Source: Alphaproteobacteria bacterium
GTDB lineage: Bacteria > Pseudomonadota > Alphaproteobacteria > Rhodobacterales > Rhodobacteraceae
Direction of reading: 5' to 3'
DNA length: 64,000 nt
Assembly: GCA_030427405.1 (NCBI GenBank)
Contig: JAUHXK010000002.1
Span: 248,001 to 312,000 of the forward strand
Under the pieces are notes generated by a model. That model had not been told where the DNA came from. It saw only the letters and a list, made by a program, of their open reading frames with translations, and searched no databases. Shown one piece after another: positions 50,770-60,611 of the stretch; the stretch's first letter is position 1, and each line of letters opens with the position of its first letter. The position numbers and the translations under genes are program-made.

Positions 50770-52983
50770 CTAAGCGCCGGCACGCGGATCGGCAATGACG
50801 GGTCGGGCGGCCTGGGGGCAATGGTCCTGGATCATCTGGCAGATCAGCTTTTTGTGTAATGGCTTGGTCAGATAATGATCCAGCCCCGCCGCCAGAATAC
50901 CCTGATCGTCCCCGGCCATCGCATGCGCTGTCAGCGCGACGACCGGAACATGCCGGCCCGTTCCGACTTCGATCCGGCGAATTTCGGCCGTGGCCTGCTT
51001 GCCATCCATCTTTGGCATCGAAATATCCATGAAAATCAGGTCGGGATCAAAGTCGGAATAGGCATCAACCGCCTCGACCCCGTTGGCGACAAAGCGGAGT
51101 TCGATATCAAGGTCCTTGGTCATCTTGCCCAGAATCAGCTGGTTGGTCCGGTTGTCTTCTGCTGCAAGCACGCGCATCTGCCGCTGACCGGCCCGCGCCT
51201 GGTCGGGTTGGGCCTCAGTGGTGTCACCCTCGGGCGGCTGCCCTGGCGCAAACAGGGGCGTATCAAGCGCCATCAGGCGTGAATACAGTTCGGCCCGAGG
51301 AATGGGTTTCTGCAAGACACCCTCGATCAGGCGATGCGCCGGGTCGGCGTGGATCAGGCCCGGATTGGCCGACATGATCACGATCGGAACATCGTCCCAG
51401 CCTCGATCCCGCAGGGTCGTTGCAAGCTCTAGCCCGTCCATATCGGGCAGGTCATGGTCGCACAGAACCAGGCCGACCGTGTCATCCACCGCCTTCAGCG
51501 CCTCTGACCCCGATGCGCAGACCGTCACGCGTGACCCCAAACGGCTGAGTTGCTTGGTCAGAATGGCCCGGTTGACGGCCAGATCCTCTACCACGACGAC
51601 ATGTTGCAGCCGTCCGGCCAAATCCGGCGGCGCGGGTTGCGGCCCCTCGGCGGTTGGCAGTTGAACACGGAACCCGAAACAGGACCCGACACCCGGATCG
51701 CTTTCGACCCAAACCGTGCCGCCCATCATCGTGATCAGGCGCTTGGTGATGGCAAGCCCAAGGCCGGTCCCTTCGAACTGCCGGTTCTGTGCATCCTCAA
51801 CCTGATTGAACTCGCCAAATATATGGGCGATCTTGTCCGGGTCGATCCCGATCCCGGTGTCTTCGATGGCCACGTGAATATCACAGCTCTGAGCCTCGGC
51901 GCTGGGAACGCCGGTCACGCGGATCAGCACATGACCGTCTGACGTGAATTTCACCGCATTCCCAACGAGGTTCGTCAGTATCTGCCGTACCCGCCCCGGA
52001 TCGCCGACAAACAGCGTCGGCAGGAACAGGTCATAATCGACCAGCAAGGTCAGCCCCTTGTCGCGCACGCTGGGCTGCAACAGCATCGCAACCTCAAGAA
52101 TGCACCTCTCAAGGTCGAACTGTTCGGGGTGGAGGGTCAGCTTCTCCGCTTCGATCTTGGAATAGTCCAGAACGTCGTTGATGATCACCAACAGGGCCTC
52201 GCCCGAATTGCGGATCGTGTTGACATATAATCGCTGCTCTTCGCCCAGCGGGGTTTCCGTCAGCAATTCCGTCATGCCGACAATCCCGTTCATCGGGGTT
52301 CGGATCTCGTGGCTCATGTTGGCCAGAAAGGCCGATTTGGCCCGGTTCGCAGCCTCGGCCCGTTCGCGGGCGGCGCGCAGCTCGGCCTCGTGCCGGACGG
52401 ATGATGTGATATTCAGCGCCAAGCTGACCACGTCACCGCCATGTCCGCGTTGGTCAATCAGTCGGATATATTGCCCGTTCCACAGCTGGATCACGACCGG
52501 ATCAGGGGCCGGAGACGCCCAGCGGCGTGCCATCTGGTCCTGCCAGTCCCGCGCAGAGTCCGAGCCGATATCCACGATCCCTTCGCGGGTCAGAAGTTCG
52601 AGAATACGCGCATAGGATATGCCCGGCGCCACCTCTTCCAACCCTTCAAAAACGCTCAGATACGCGGTGTTGGCGCTGATCAGAAGGCCGTCGCCGTCAA
52701 AAAACGCAAACCCGTCCTGAATGGTCTGGATCGAATGCCACAGCCTGCGTTCGGCGACTTCGACCTTGGCATGGGCGACGGTCAGGTCGGATTTCACCTT
52801 TTCGTTTTCGCCCCGGACGGTTTCAACCTCGGCCTGGGTTTCGCCGATGCGTTTGGTCAGGGCAATCGCGTGGCGGCCCAGCTTGCGATTGGCTGCCGAC
52901 AATTCGGCCTGTTTCAGGTCAAGCATCCGCTCGGCCGCAAGACGGGCGCGTCTTTCCCGCGCCAATTTTTCTGCAAGGCTCAT
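50770..52983 (-). CDS. Hybrid sensor histidine kinase with two receiver domains
   Basis: A 737-residue cytoplasmic protein with no membrane segment. An N-terminal coiled coil (about 1-80) comes first, then a PAS domain (about 82-195, IQDGFAFFDGDGLLISANTAYL), the phospho-acceptor histidine H225 in MSHEIRTPMNG, an ATPase domain with N box NLVGNAVKF and G box GTGLGLAI, a receiver-like domain at about 470-585 (VVVEDLAVN, LCDHDLPDMDG), and a full receiver at about 615-730 (LAAEDNRTN, FMDISMPKMDG, ALTAH, KPL). The signal and output are unknown. ATG 52983 is chosen; the longer frame runs into the promoter of the opposing gene. Confidence 0.9.
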   Translation of the reverse strand: MSLAEKLARERRARLAAERMLDLKQAELSAANRKLGRHAIALTKRIGETQAEVETVRGENEKVKSDLTVAHAKVEVAERRLWHSIQTIQDGFAFFDGDGLLISANTAYLSVFEGLEEVAPGISYARILELLTREGIVDIGSDSARDWQDQMARRWASPAPDPVVIQLWNGQYIRLIDQRGHGGDVVSLALNITSSVRHEAELRAARERAEAANRAKSAFLANMSHEIRTPMNGIVGMTELLTETPLGEEQRLYVNTIRNSGEALLVIINDVLDYSKIEAEKLTLHPEQFDLERCILEVAMLLQPSVRDKGLTLLVDYDLFLPTLFVGDPGRVRQILTNLVGNAVKFTSDGHVLIRVTGVPSAEAQSCDIHVAIEDTGIGIDPDKIAHIFGEFNQVEDAQNRQFEGTGLGLAITKRLITMMGGTVWVESDPGVGSCFGFRVQLPTAEGPQPAPPDLAGRLQHVVVVEDLAVNRAILTKQLSRLGSRVTVCASGSEALKAVDDTVGLVLCDHDLPDMDGLELATTLRDRGWDDVPIVIMSANPGLIHADPAHRLIEGVLQKPIPRAELYSRLMALDTPLFAPGQPPEGDTTEAQPDQARAGQRQMRVLAAEDNRTNQLILGKMTKDLDIELRFVANGVEAVDAYSDFDPDLIFMDISMPKMDGKQATAEIRRIEVGTGRHVPVVALTAHAMAGDDQGILAAGLDHYLTKPLHKKLICQMIQDHCPQAARPVIADPRAGA

Positions 52984-53096
52984 GATCGTGGTTCCGGGTC
53001 GTTTGCAGGCAGCATTCCCGGATTGCGTGAAAAAGTGCTTAAACCGTTGCAATAAGCCGCCCCCCCATGCAACCCTGCCCGAAATAGGAGGTCGCC

Positions 53097-56000
53097 ATGC
53101 GCCGCTTTGTTTTGATTTCAATCACTTTTATTCTGATGCTTGCCGTTCAGGGCACCCAAGGCGTGGCCCAACCAGCGGCCCCCGAGTTTCGTTTTCTCAG
53201 CACCCGCGACACCGATTTTTACGGGTCGGACCTGGACGCGTTGTTCGACACTGATCTGCGGTCATGTATCCAGGCTTGTGCCGCCAATGACCGTTGCACG
53301 GCCTTCACCTATAACACCCGGTCCGATGCCTGTTTTCCCAAAAGCGGCGTAAACCGGCAGGAGGCTTATTCGGGCGCGCTTTCGGCGCTTAAACTGCCCA
53401 CTCCGGCCGCGGTGCGCGACCGGGCCCAAGACCGGGCGCAGGCACTGGAGGTGCTGGGCGACGCGGACCTAAAGCGCGCCATGCAGCAAGCCCGCGACCT
53501 GGGGTTCCTGCACATGGCGGGTGGCTATGATCTGGACACCGTACTTGCGTCAATGCGGGCGGCTTCAGGCCCGACACAGGCGATGCAATGGGCGGGTGTC
53601 GCCGTGGCCCTCAGCGACCGGGCCGATCTTTGGGTGGAATATGCCCGCCTGCTGCTGGCGATAAACCCGTCGGGCTGGTCCGAGAAACGCGATATGCGAA
53701 ACCGCGCGCTCAGCGCTGCGATCAACGGATATCTGCGCTCGGATACGGACGGGACTCAAATCGCCGCGCTGATGACGCTGGCCGATGCGCTGGACGCGGC
53801 AGAGCGCGGGCGGGACATGATACCCGCATTGCGGCTGGCGGAAACGATACAACCGCGCGAAGACGTTCAGGCCGCGCTGGACCGTGCGATTGCCAAATAC
53901 GGGTTCCGCGTCGTCGACAGCAGCGTCGAAAGCGACGCGGCAGCGCCGCGAATCTGCATCGAGTTTTCAGAACCTCTGGTCAAGGCCGGCGTGGATTACG
54001 ACCCCTATGTACAGCGCGCCGAAAGCGGGCTGGTGGTTCAGATCGACCAGCGGCAACTGTGCGTTGACGGTGTCGCGCATGGCAGCCGATACCGCGTGAC
54101 GCTGCGCGAGGGGCTGCCATCGGCCTCGGGCGAAGCGCTGCACCGCGATGTCGAGCTGACACATTACGTTCGGGACCGAGCGCCTTCGGTCCGGTTCCCG
54201 GGGCGCAGCTATGTTCTTCCCAGAACGGCAGAGGCGGCCTTGCCGGTCGAGACGGTCAACACGACGGGCTTGGACCTGACGCTGCGCCGCGTCAGCGACC
54301 GCAACCTGCTGCGCGCAGTGCAGCAGGATTTCTTTGGGCGACCGCTCAGTTCGTGGGAAGAAGACGAATTTTCGGACCAGATCGCGCAGGACATCTGGAC
54401 CGGAACCGCAACGGTTGCCATGCAGTTGAACCAGGACATGACCGCGCGCCTGCCCATGGCCCAGGCCATTGCGGACCAGCCGCCGGGGATATACGCGCTG
54501 ACGGCCCGTATTCCGGGCAGCGACCCCGATGACGCGCCCGCCGCCACGCAGTGGTTCGTCCTGTCGGACCTGGGCCTCAGCACCGCGTTGGGCACGGACG
54601 GGCTTCATGTCACGGTGCGCAGCCTTCAGAACGCAACCGCACGCGAGGGCGTCACGCTCTCGCTGATATCCAATGCAAATGCGGTGCTTGGCACGGCCGA
54701 GACCGACGCAGCCGGCTATGCCCGGTTCGACCCCGGCCTGACCCGCGGCAAGGGCGCAAGCGCGCCCGCACTGGTCATGGCTCAGGGTCAGGATGCGGAT
54801 TTCAGCTTTCTGTCGCTGACCGATCCCGCCTTTGACCTGTCGGACCGGGGTGTCGAAGGGCGCGCACCAGCCGGGCCGGTCGATGTCTTTATGACCACCG
54901 ATCGCGGGGCCTATCGCGCGGGGGAGACCATTAATGTGACGGCACTGACGCGGGATGATCGGGCAAATGCGGTCGAAGGCCTGCCGCTGACCGCCATCCT
55001 CTATCGTCCTGACGGCGTCGAATATCGCCGGATCGTATCCGATGGCGGCGTGGCGGGCGGGCATGTCTTTGCTTTGCCGGTCGCCGCTGACGTCCCGCGC
55101 GGCGCCTGGCGGGTCGAGCTTAAGTCCGACCCAAAGGCCGCGGCGCTGGCCCGCCAAACCGTTCTGGTCGAGGATTTCCTGCCGGAGCGGATTGATTTCG
55201 AGCTGTCCCTGCCCGACGCGCCTCTGCGTCCCGGTGACAGCCCGCCGCTGCAAATCACGGCACGCTACCTGTTCGGCGCGCCCGGATCGGACCTGACCAT
55301 AGACGGGCAAGTCACCGCGCGCCCGGCAGACTCCGTGCCCGGTTTCACCGGATACCGATTTGGTCGCTATGACGCCGACCTGGCCACCAAAAGCAGCTAT
55401 TTCGGCAATGCGCGGACGGATGCTTCGGGCGCGGCGACGGTGGCGGTTGAAATCCCCGAACTGAAAACCGAAGGCACACCGATCGAAGCCAACGTTATTG
55501 CGCGTCTGGCAGACGGGTCCGGCCGCCCGGTCGAACGCCGACTGTCCGTTCCGGTTCTTCCGCCGCAGCCGGTAATCGGTATCAAGCCGCTGTTTGACGA
55601 CGTGATCCCCGAAGGCACCGAAGCTGCGTTTCAGATCGTTGGCCTGGCCCCCGATCTGACCGCCAGCCCGATGCGCCTGCGCTGGACTCTCAACCGCGTC
55701 GAAACGCGCTATCAGTGGTATCAGCTTTACGGAAACTGGAACTGGGAACCGACGACCCGCCGCACGCGGATTGCAACCGGCGAGGTCGAATTGGGGACCG
55801 AGCCGCTTTCGCTGAGCCAGCCGGTAGACTGGGGGCGGTATGAACTGGTCGTGCAGCGCGTGGACGGAACCTATGCTGAATCGGCGGTGGATTTCTATGC
55901 CGGGTGGTACCAGGCGGCAGACGCCTCGACCACGCCGGACCGGCTGGAAATGTCGCTGGATGGCGACAGCTATCGCGTCGGGGATACCGCCCAGCTGCGG

Positions 56001-58523
56001 ATCGTGCCCCGCGCTGCCGGGGTTGCACAGATCGAGGTCCTGTCAAACCGGCTGATCCACCGTCAGATGGTCGAAGTTCAGGCCGGCGAGACCGTGATCC
56101 CGCTGGACGTGACCGAGGATTGGGGCGCCGGGGCCTATGTCACGGCGACCGTGATCCGACCCATGGACCCGACGGCAGGTCAGAACCCCAGCCGCGCCAT
56201 GGGTATTGCCCATGCCAACATCGACGCTGCGGCACAAAAGCTGGACGTGGTTATCGATGTTCCCGAAACAACCAGCCCAAGAAAGACCGAAAAAGCCCGC
56301 ATCAGGGTCGAAAATGCCAAACCGGGTGACCCAGTATGGCTGACACTGGCGGCGGTCGATGTGGGTATTCTGAACCTGACCGGGTTCGAAAGCCCGGACC
56401 CGCAAGACTATTACTTTGGCCAACGGCGGTTGGGCGTTGAACTGCGCGACGTTTACGGGCGCCTCATCGACGGGATGAACGGGGCGATGGGCTCGGTCCG
56501 GTCGGGCGGCGACAATGATGCCGGCATGCGGCGGCAATCTCCGCCCCCGACACAGGACCTGATGGCCGTGTTCAGCGGTCCGGTTCAGCTTGGGCCGGAC
56601 GGCACGGTCGACCTCGACATTGCGCTGCCCGCGTTCAACGGAACCGTGCGCCTGATGGCCGTCGCATGGTCCGCCACGGCAGTGGGGCAGGCGCAGGCCG
56701 ACATGATCGTCCGCGATCCGGTTGTCGTCACCGCCAGCCTGCCGCGTTTTCTGGCCCCCGGCGACCAAAGCAGAATGTTGCTTGAGATCGTTCACGCCGA
56801 CGGCCCGGCGGGCGAGATGACACTGGGCATTTCCAGTTCCGGCGGGCTTGACCTGGGACCGGTTCCAACCCGTGTCGCGTTGCAACCCGGCGGCAAGGCG
56901 GTTTTCGAGGTTCCTTTGCAGGCAACCGCGGTCTCGGACCCCGAAATCAGCATTGCGCTGACCACGCCGGATGGGCGCGACCTGGCGCAGACTTTCCGCC
57001 TGCCGGTGCGGGCAAACGATCCTGTTGTGGCACAGACCCGACGGTTTGCGCTGGGGTCGGGCGACAGCTTCCTGTTCTCGCAGGATGTGTTCGACGGCTT
57101 TCAGCCGGGCACGGCCCGTGCAACGCTTACGGCAGGGCCCTTGGCAAAATTCGATACGCCGGGGCTTTTGAATCAACTTGACCGCTATCCCTATGGCTGC
57201 ACCGAACAGGTGACCAGTCAGGCCTTGCCGCTGCTGTACCTGTCATCGGTTGCCGAGGCTTCTGGGTTGGGGTCCGGCCCGGCCATCGACCTGCGCATCG
57301 GCGTGGCAATCCGGTCCGTACTGACCCGGCAGGCCGCCAACGGGGCTTTTGGCCTGTGGTATGCCCAAAGCGGGGATTTCTGGCTGGACGCCTATGTTAC
57401 GGACTTCTTGTCCCGCGCCCGGGCCAGCGGCCATGACGTCCCGGACCGGGCGTTTGCCCAGGCAATGGACAACCTGCGCAACCGCATCAACTATGCCCCC
57501 GATTTCGACGCGGGCGGACAGGATATCGCCTATGCGCTGATGGTCCTGGCGCGCGAAGGTGCTGCCTCGATGGGTGATCTGCGGTATTACGCTGACGTCA
57601 AGGGCGATGCCTTTGACACCCCGTTGGCCGCGGCGCAGCTTGGCGCGGCGCTGGCGTCTTATGGCGATCAGACCCGCGCAGACGAGATGTTTGTCCGGGC
57701 CAGCGCGATGCTGACCCGGGCCCCGGCAGAAAACCAATCCGTCTGGCGTGCCGATTATGGAACCGACCTGCGGGATGCCGCGGGCCTGCTGACGCTCGCA
57801 ACCCGCTCTGGCACCGAGGCCATCGACCGCGACGCGCTGATCCAACGCGTCAGCGCGGGCGGCGCGCATCTGTCCACGCAAGAGGCCGCCTGGTCCCTTC
57901 TGGCCGCGCATGCGCTGATCTCGGACCCCGAACATTCGGGCCTTTTGGTAAATGGCGCCCCGGTTGACGGACCCTTTGTCCAGGTTCTGCAAACCGGGCA
58001 GAACGATGTCCTGAACATCTCGGCCCAGGGTGCGCAGCCTGCCGATATCACCCTGACCGTCACCGGTATCCCCGACGTTCCGCCCGCTGCCGGCGGCTCG
58101 GGGTTCCAGATCGAGCGGGAGTATTATTCGCTGGACGGCGCGGTTCTGGACCCGACGGGTTTTGACACCGGGGACCGGTTTGTCACGGTTCTGACCGTCA
58201 CCCCCTTCGAGGATGGCGGCGCAAGGCTGATGATCGACGACCCGCTTGCCGCCGGGATCGAGATCGACAACCCCAGCCTTCTGCGCGCGGGCGATGTTCG
58301 GTCGCTGGACTGGCTCGACCTGACGCCCGCCCTCCATGCCGAGTTCCGGTCGGACCGGTTCCTGGCGGCGGTCGATGCCTTTGGTCGCGGCCCGGTAACG
58401 CTGGCCTATGTCGCCCGAGCGGTCACGCCAGGCGAGTTCCATCATCCGGCGGCGTCGGTCGAAGATATGTATCGCCCGCAAAACAGGGCGCGCACGGATA
58501 CCGGCCGGATATCGATCGAATGA
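53097..58523 (+). CDS. Bacterial alpha-2-macroglobulin with N-terminal PAN/apple-like domain
   Basis: An 1808-residue exported protein. Signal peptide about 1-24. A cysteine-rich PAN/apple-like domain (about 30-101; CIQACAANDRCTAFTYNTRSDACF) precedes a series of MG beta-sandwich domains. The thioester motif is CTEQ (C1368-Q1371, YPYGCTEQ), followed by the helical TED domain and a C-terminal MG domain. Such proteins trap attacking proteases through the thioester in the periplasm. It has no lipobox, unlike E. coli YfhM. pbpC follows after 39 bases, the classical pairing: one disarms proteases and the other repairs peptidoglycan. Confidence 0.92.
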   Translation: MRRFVLISITFILMLAVQGTQGVAQPAAPEFRFLSTRDTDFYGSDLDALFDTDLRSCIQACAANDRCTAFTYNTRSDACFPKSGVNRQEAYSGALSALKLPTPAAVRDRAQDRAQALEVLGDADLKRAMQQARDLGFLHMAGGYDLDTVLASMRAASGPTQAMQWAGVAVALSDRADLWVEYARLLLAINPSGWSEKRDMRNRALSAAINGYLRSDTDGTQIAALMTLADALDAAERGRDMIPALRLAETIQPREDVQAALDRAIAKYGFRVVDSSVESDAAAPRICIEFSEPLVKAGVDYDPYVQRAESGLVVQIDQRQLCVDGVAHGSRYRVTLREGLPSASGEALHRDVELTHYVRDRAPSVRFPGRSYVLPRTAEAALPVETVNTTGLDLTLRRVSDRNLLRAVQQDFFGRPLSSWEEDEFSDQIAQDIWTGTATVAMQLNQDMTARLPMAQAIADQPPGIYALTARIPGSDPDDAPAATQWFVLSDLGLSTALGTDGLHVTVRSLQNATAREGVTLSLISNANAVLGTAETDAAGYARFDPGLTRGKGASAPALVMAQGQDADFSFLSLTDPAFDLSDRGVEGRAPAGPVDVFMTTDRGAYRAGETINVTALTRDDRANAVEGLPLTAILYRPDGVEYRRIVSDGGVAGGHVFALPVAADVPRGAWRVELKSDPKAAALARQTVLVEDFLPERIDFELSLPDAPLRPGDSPPLQITARYLFGAPGSDLTIDGQVTARPADSVPGFTGYRFGRYDADLATKSSYFGNARTDASGAATVAVEIPELKTEGTPIEANVIARLADGSGRPVERRLSVPVLPPQPVIGIKPLFDDVIPEGTEAAFQIVGLAPDLTASPMRLRWTLNRVETRYQWYQLYGNWNWEPTTRRTRIATGEVELGTEPLSLSQPVDWGRYELVVQRVDGTYAESAVDFYAGWYQAADASTTPDRLEMSLDGDSYRVGDTAQLRIVPRAAGVAQIEVLSNRLIHRQMVEVQAGETVIPLDVTEDWGAGAYVTATVIRPMDPTAGQNPSRAMGIAHANIDAAAQKLDVVIDVPETTSPRKTEKARIRVENAKPGDPVWLTLAAVDVGILNLTGFESPDPQDYYFGQRRLGVELRDVYGRLIDGMNGAMGSVRSGGDNDAGMRRQSPPPTQDLMAVFSGPVQLGPDGTVDLDIALPAFNGTVRLMAVAWSATAVGQAQADMIVRDPVVVTASLPRFLAPGDQSRMLLEIVHADGPAGEMTLGISSSGGLDLGPVPTRVALQPGGKAVFEVPLQATAVSDPEISIALTTPDGRDLAQTFRLPVRANDPVVAQTRRFALGSGDSFLFSQDVFDGFQPGTARATLTAGPLAKFDTPGLLNQLDRYPYGCTEQVTSQALPLLYLSSVAEASGLGSGPAIDLRIGVAIRSVLTRQAANGAFGLWYAQSGDFWLDAYVTDFLSRARASGHDVPDRAFAQAMDNLRNRINYAPDFDAGGQDIAYALMVLAREGAASMGDLRYYADVKGDAFDTPLAAAQLGAALASYGDQTRADEMFVRASAMLTRAPAENQSVWRADYGTDLRDAAGLLTLATRSGTEAIDRDALIQRVSAGGAHLSTQEAAWSLLAAHALISDPEHSGLLVNGAPVDGPFVQVLQTGQNDVLNISAQGAQPADITLTVTGIPDVPPAAGGSGFQIEREYYSLDGAVLDPTGFDTGDRFVTVLTVTPFEDGGARLMIDDPLAAGIEIDNPSLLRAGDVRSLDWLDLTPALHAEFRSDRFLAAVDAFGRGPVTLAYVARAVTPGEFHHPAASVEDMYRPQNRARTDTGRISIE

Positions 58524-58562
58524 CCGGCGCAGGCCCTGTTCCCGTGACGGCGGACCAGCGCC

Positions 58563-60599
58563 ATGCCTAGGCCCGCGCGCCTGTTGCTTGCCCTTGCCGG
58601 GGCCCTGTACCTTGCAGGCTTTGCGCGCGATCGGGCCGACGACTGGATCACCGCAACCCGGCTGCCGCCGGTGCTTGCGGAAACCTCGGTCGAGATGCGC
58701 GACCGGAACGGCGCCTTGCTGCGCGCATTTCCTGTGGCCGACGGCATATGGCGGCTGCGCCCCGGCCCGGTCGACCCGCAGTTTCTCGACATGCTAGTGC
58801 GCTATGAAGACAAGCGGTTCTGGTCCCATAACGGCGTGGACCCCACCGCCCTGTTACGCGCCGCAGGGCAGTCGCTGCGGAACGGACGTACTGTGTCCGG
58901 CGGCTCGACCCTGACAATGCAGGTCGCGCGGCTGATCGAAGACGGCCCGACCGGACGCTGGAGCGGGAAACTGCGCCAGATCAGGGTGGCCCTGGCCCTT
59001 GAGAGGCGCTTTACCAAGCATCAGATTCTGACCCTCTACCTGACCCACGCGCCCTATGGCGGCAATCTCGAAGGGGTCCGGGCCGGGGCGCGGGCGTGGT
59101 TCGGGAAAGACCCCGTTCGCCTGACGCCCGCCCAGGCCGCCCTGTTGGTGGCCCTGCCCCAATCGCCCGAGGCACGACGGCCCGACCGACACCCGCGCGC
59201 CGCCCGTACCGCCCGTGACCGCGTCCTGCAACGCATGGCCCGGCAGGGTGAGTTGACCCAACAGGAAGCCCGCGCCGCCCAGACCGACGCTGTGCCCGCG
59301 CGGATGAGGTCTTTCCCCCGGCTTGCGCCCCATCTGACAGAACGCACGCGCCAGATGCTGCCGCAGGCCGGACCCCACGATCTGACCCTGGATGCCGGGC
59401 TTCAGGCCCGGTTAGAGCCGCTGGTGGCACAGACCGCATTCGATGCCGGCGACCGGGTATCCGCGGCGCTGATTGCAGTCGATCATCAAACCGGAGAGAT
59501 CCTGGCTTCGGTCGGGTCGGCGGGGTATGCGGATGCGCGACAGGGATTTGTTGACATGACCCGCGCCCTGCGCTCGCCCGGCTCGACCCTGAAACCACTG
59601 GTTTATGGGCTGGCCTTCGATCAGGGGCTGGCCCACCCAGAAACGCTGATCAGCGACAGCCCCGTGATGTTTGGCCGCTATGCCCCGCGCAATTTTGACG
59701 GCATTTTTCGCGGGGATGTTCGGGTACGGGACGCGCTGCAAATGTCGCTGAACATTCCTGTCGTAAGGCTGACCGACGCCTTGGGGCCGGCCCGCGTCAT
59801 GTCGGCCCTGCGCAACGCGCGAACCGATCCGCAATTGCCGGGTGGCACGCCGGGGCTGGCCATTTCCCTTGGCGGCGTGGGGATCAGCCTGCATGACCTC
59901 GTCCAGCTTTACACGGCAATCGCAGCCGGGGGACAGGGCCCCGGCCTGCACCATCTTGCACTGGCCCAGACAGCCCCGACCGCGCGTATCTTTTCAGACA
60001 CCGCCGCATGGCAAGTGGCAGATATCCTGACGGGCCTGGCACCGCCGCCGGGCGGTCGGCCGGATATCCTTGCCTATAAAACCGGAACGTCCTATGGGCA
60101 CCGGGATGCCTGGGCCATCGGGTTTGACGGTCGGCACGTCGTCGGCGTGTGGCTGGGCCGCGCGGATGGCACACCGGTGCCGGGCGCGTTTGGCGGCGAT
60201 CTGGCCGCTCCGCTGTTGTTTGACGCTTTTGGCCTCTTGGCCCCGGATTTCACGGCGCTGCCACCGCCACCGCCCGCGACCTTGCTTGTCGGCGCCGCGC
60301 AACTGCCGCCACCCCTGCAACGCTTTCGCCCCCGAACCACGGTTTTCGACAGCGCCGCAGCGGCCCCGCGTATGCTGTTCCCTCCGGAAAACGCCGTGTT
60401 AGAGACACAAGGCGCGCCGCTGACCGTCAAACTGCGCGGCGGGACCAGCCCGTTTTCGGTTCTGGCAGATGGCGTGCCGGTCGTGACCGGGCAGCGGCAG
60501 CGGGAATTTGAGATCCCTAATCCGGGGCCGGGATTTGCGGCGCTGGTGGTCGTGGACGCCACCGGGCGGTCCGACAGGGTGCGGATACGGATCGACTGA
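58563..60599 (+). CDS. pbpC: Penicillin-binding protein 1C
   Basis: A 678-residue bifunctional peptidoglycan synthase-like protein with an N-terminal membrane anchor. The glycosyltransferase domain has the catalytic glutamate E82 in YEDKRFWSHNGVD and GGSTLTMQVARL; the transpeptidase has S341-T-L-K344 (SPGSTLKPLVYG) and KTGTS (K506). A C-terminal BiPBP_C domain (about 590-678, GAPLTVKLRGGTSPFSVLADGVPV) is specific to PbpC. It forms the usual pair with alpha-2-macroglobulin. Confidence 0.94.
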   Translation: MPRPARLLLALAGALYLAGFARDRADDWITATRLPPVLAETSVEMRDRNGALLRAFPVADGIWRLRPGPVDPQFLDMLVRYEDKRFWSHNGVDPTALLRAAGQSLRNGRTVSGGSTLTMQVARLIEDGPTGRWSGKLRQIRVALALERRFTKHQILTLYLTHAPYGGNLEGVRAGARAWFGKDPVRLTPAQAALLVALPQSPEARRPDRHPRAARTARDRVLQRMARQGELTQQEARAAQTDAVPARMRSFPRLAPHLTERTRQMLPQAGPHDLTLDAGLQARLEPLVAQTAFDAGDRVSAALIAVDHQTGEILASVGSAGYADARQGFVDMTRALRSPGSTLKPLVYGLAFDQGLAHPETLISDSPVMFGRYAPRNFDGIFRGDVRVRDALQMSLNIPVVRLTDALGPARVMSALRNARTDPQLPGGTPGLAISLGGVGISLHDLVQLYTAIAAGGQGPGLHHLALAQTAPTARIFSDTAAWQVADILTGLAPPPGGRPDILAYKTGTSYGHRDAWAIGFDGRHVVGVWLGRADGTPVPGAFGGDLAAPLLFDAFGLLAPDFTALPPPPPATLLVGAAQLPPPLQRFRPRTTVFDSAAAAPRMLFPPENAVLETQGAPLTVKLRGGTSPFSVLADGVPVVTGQRQREFEIPNPGPGFAALVVVDATGRSDRVRIRID

Positions 60600-60611
60600 C
60601 GATGGGCGCGC

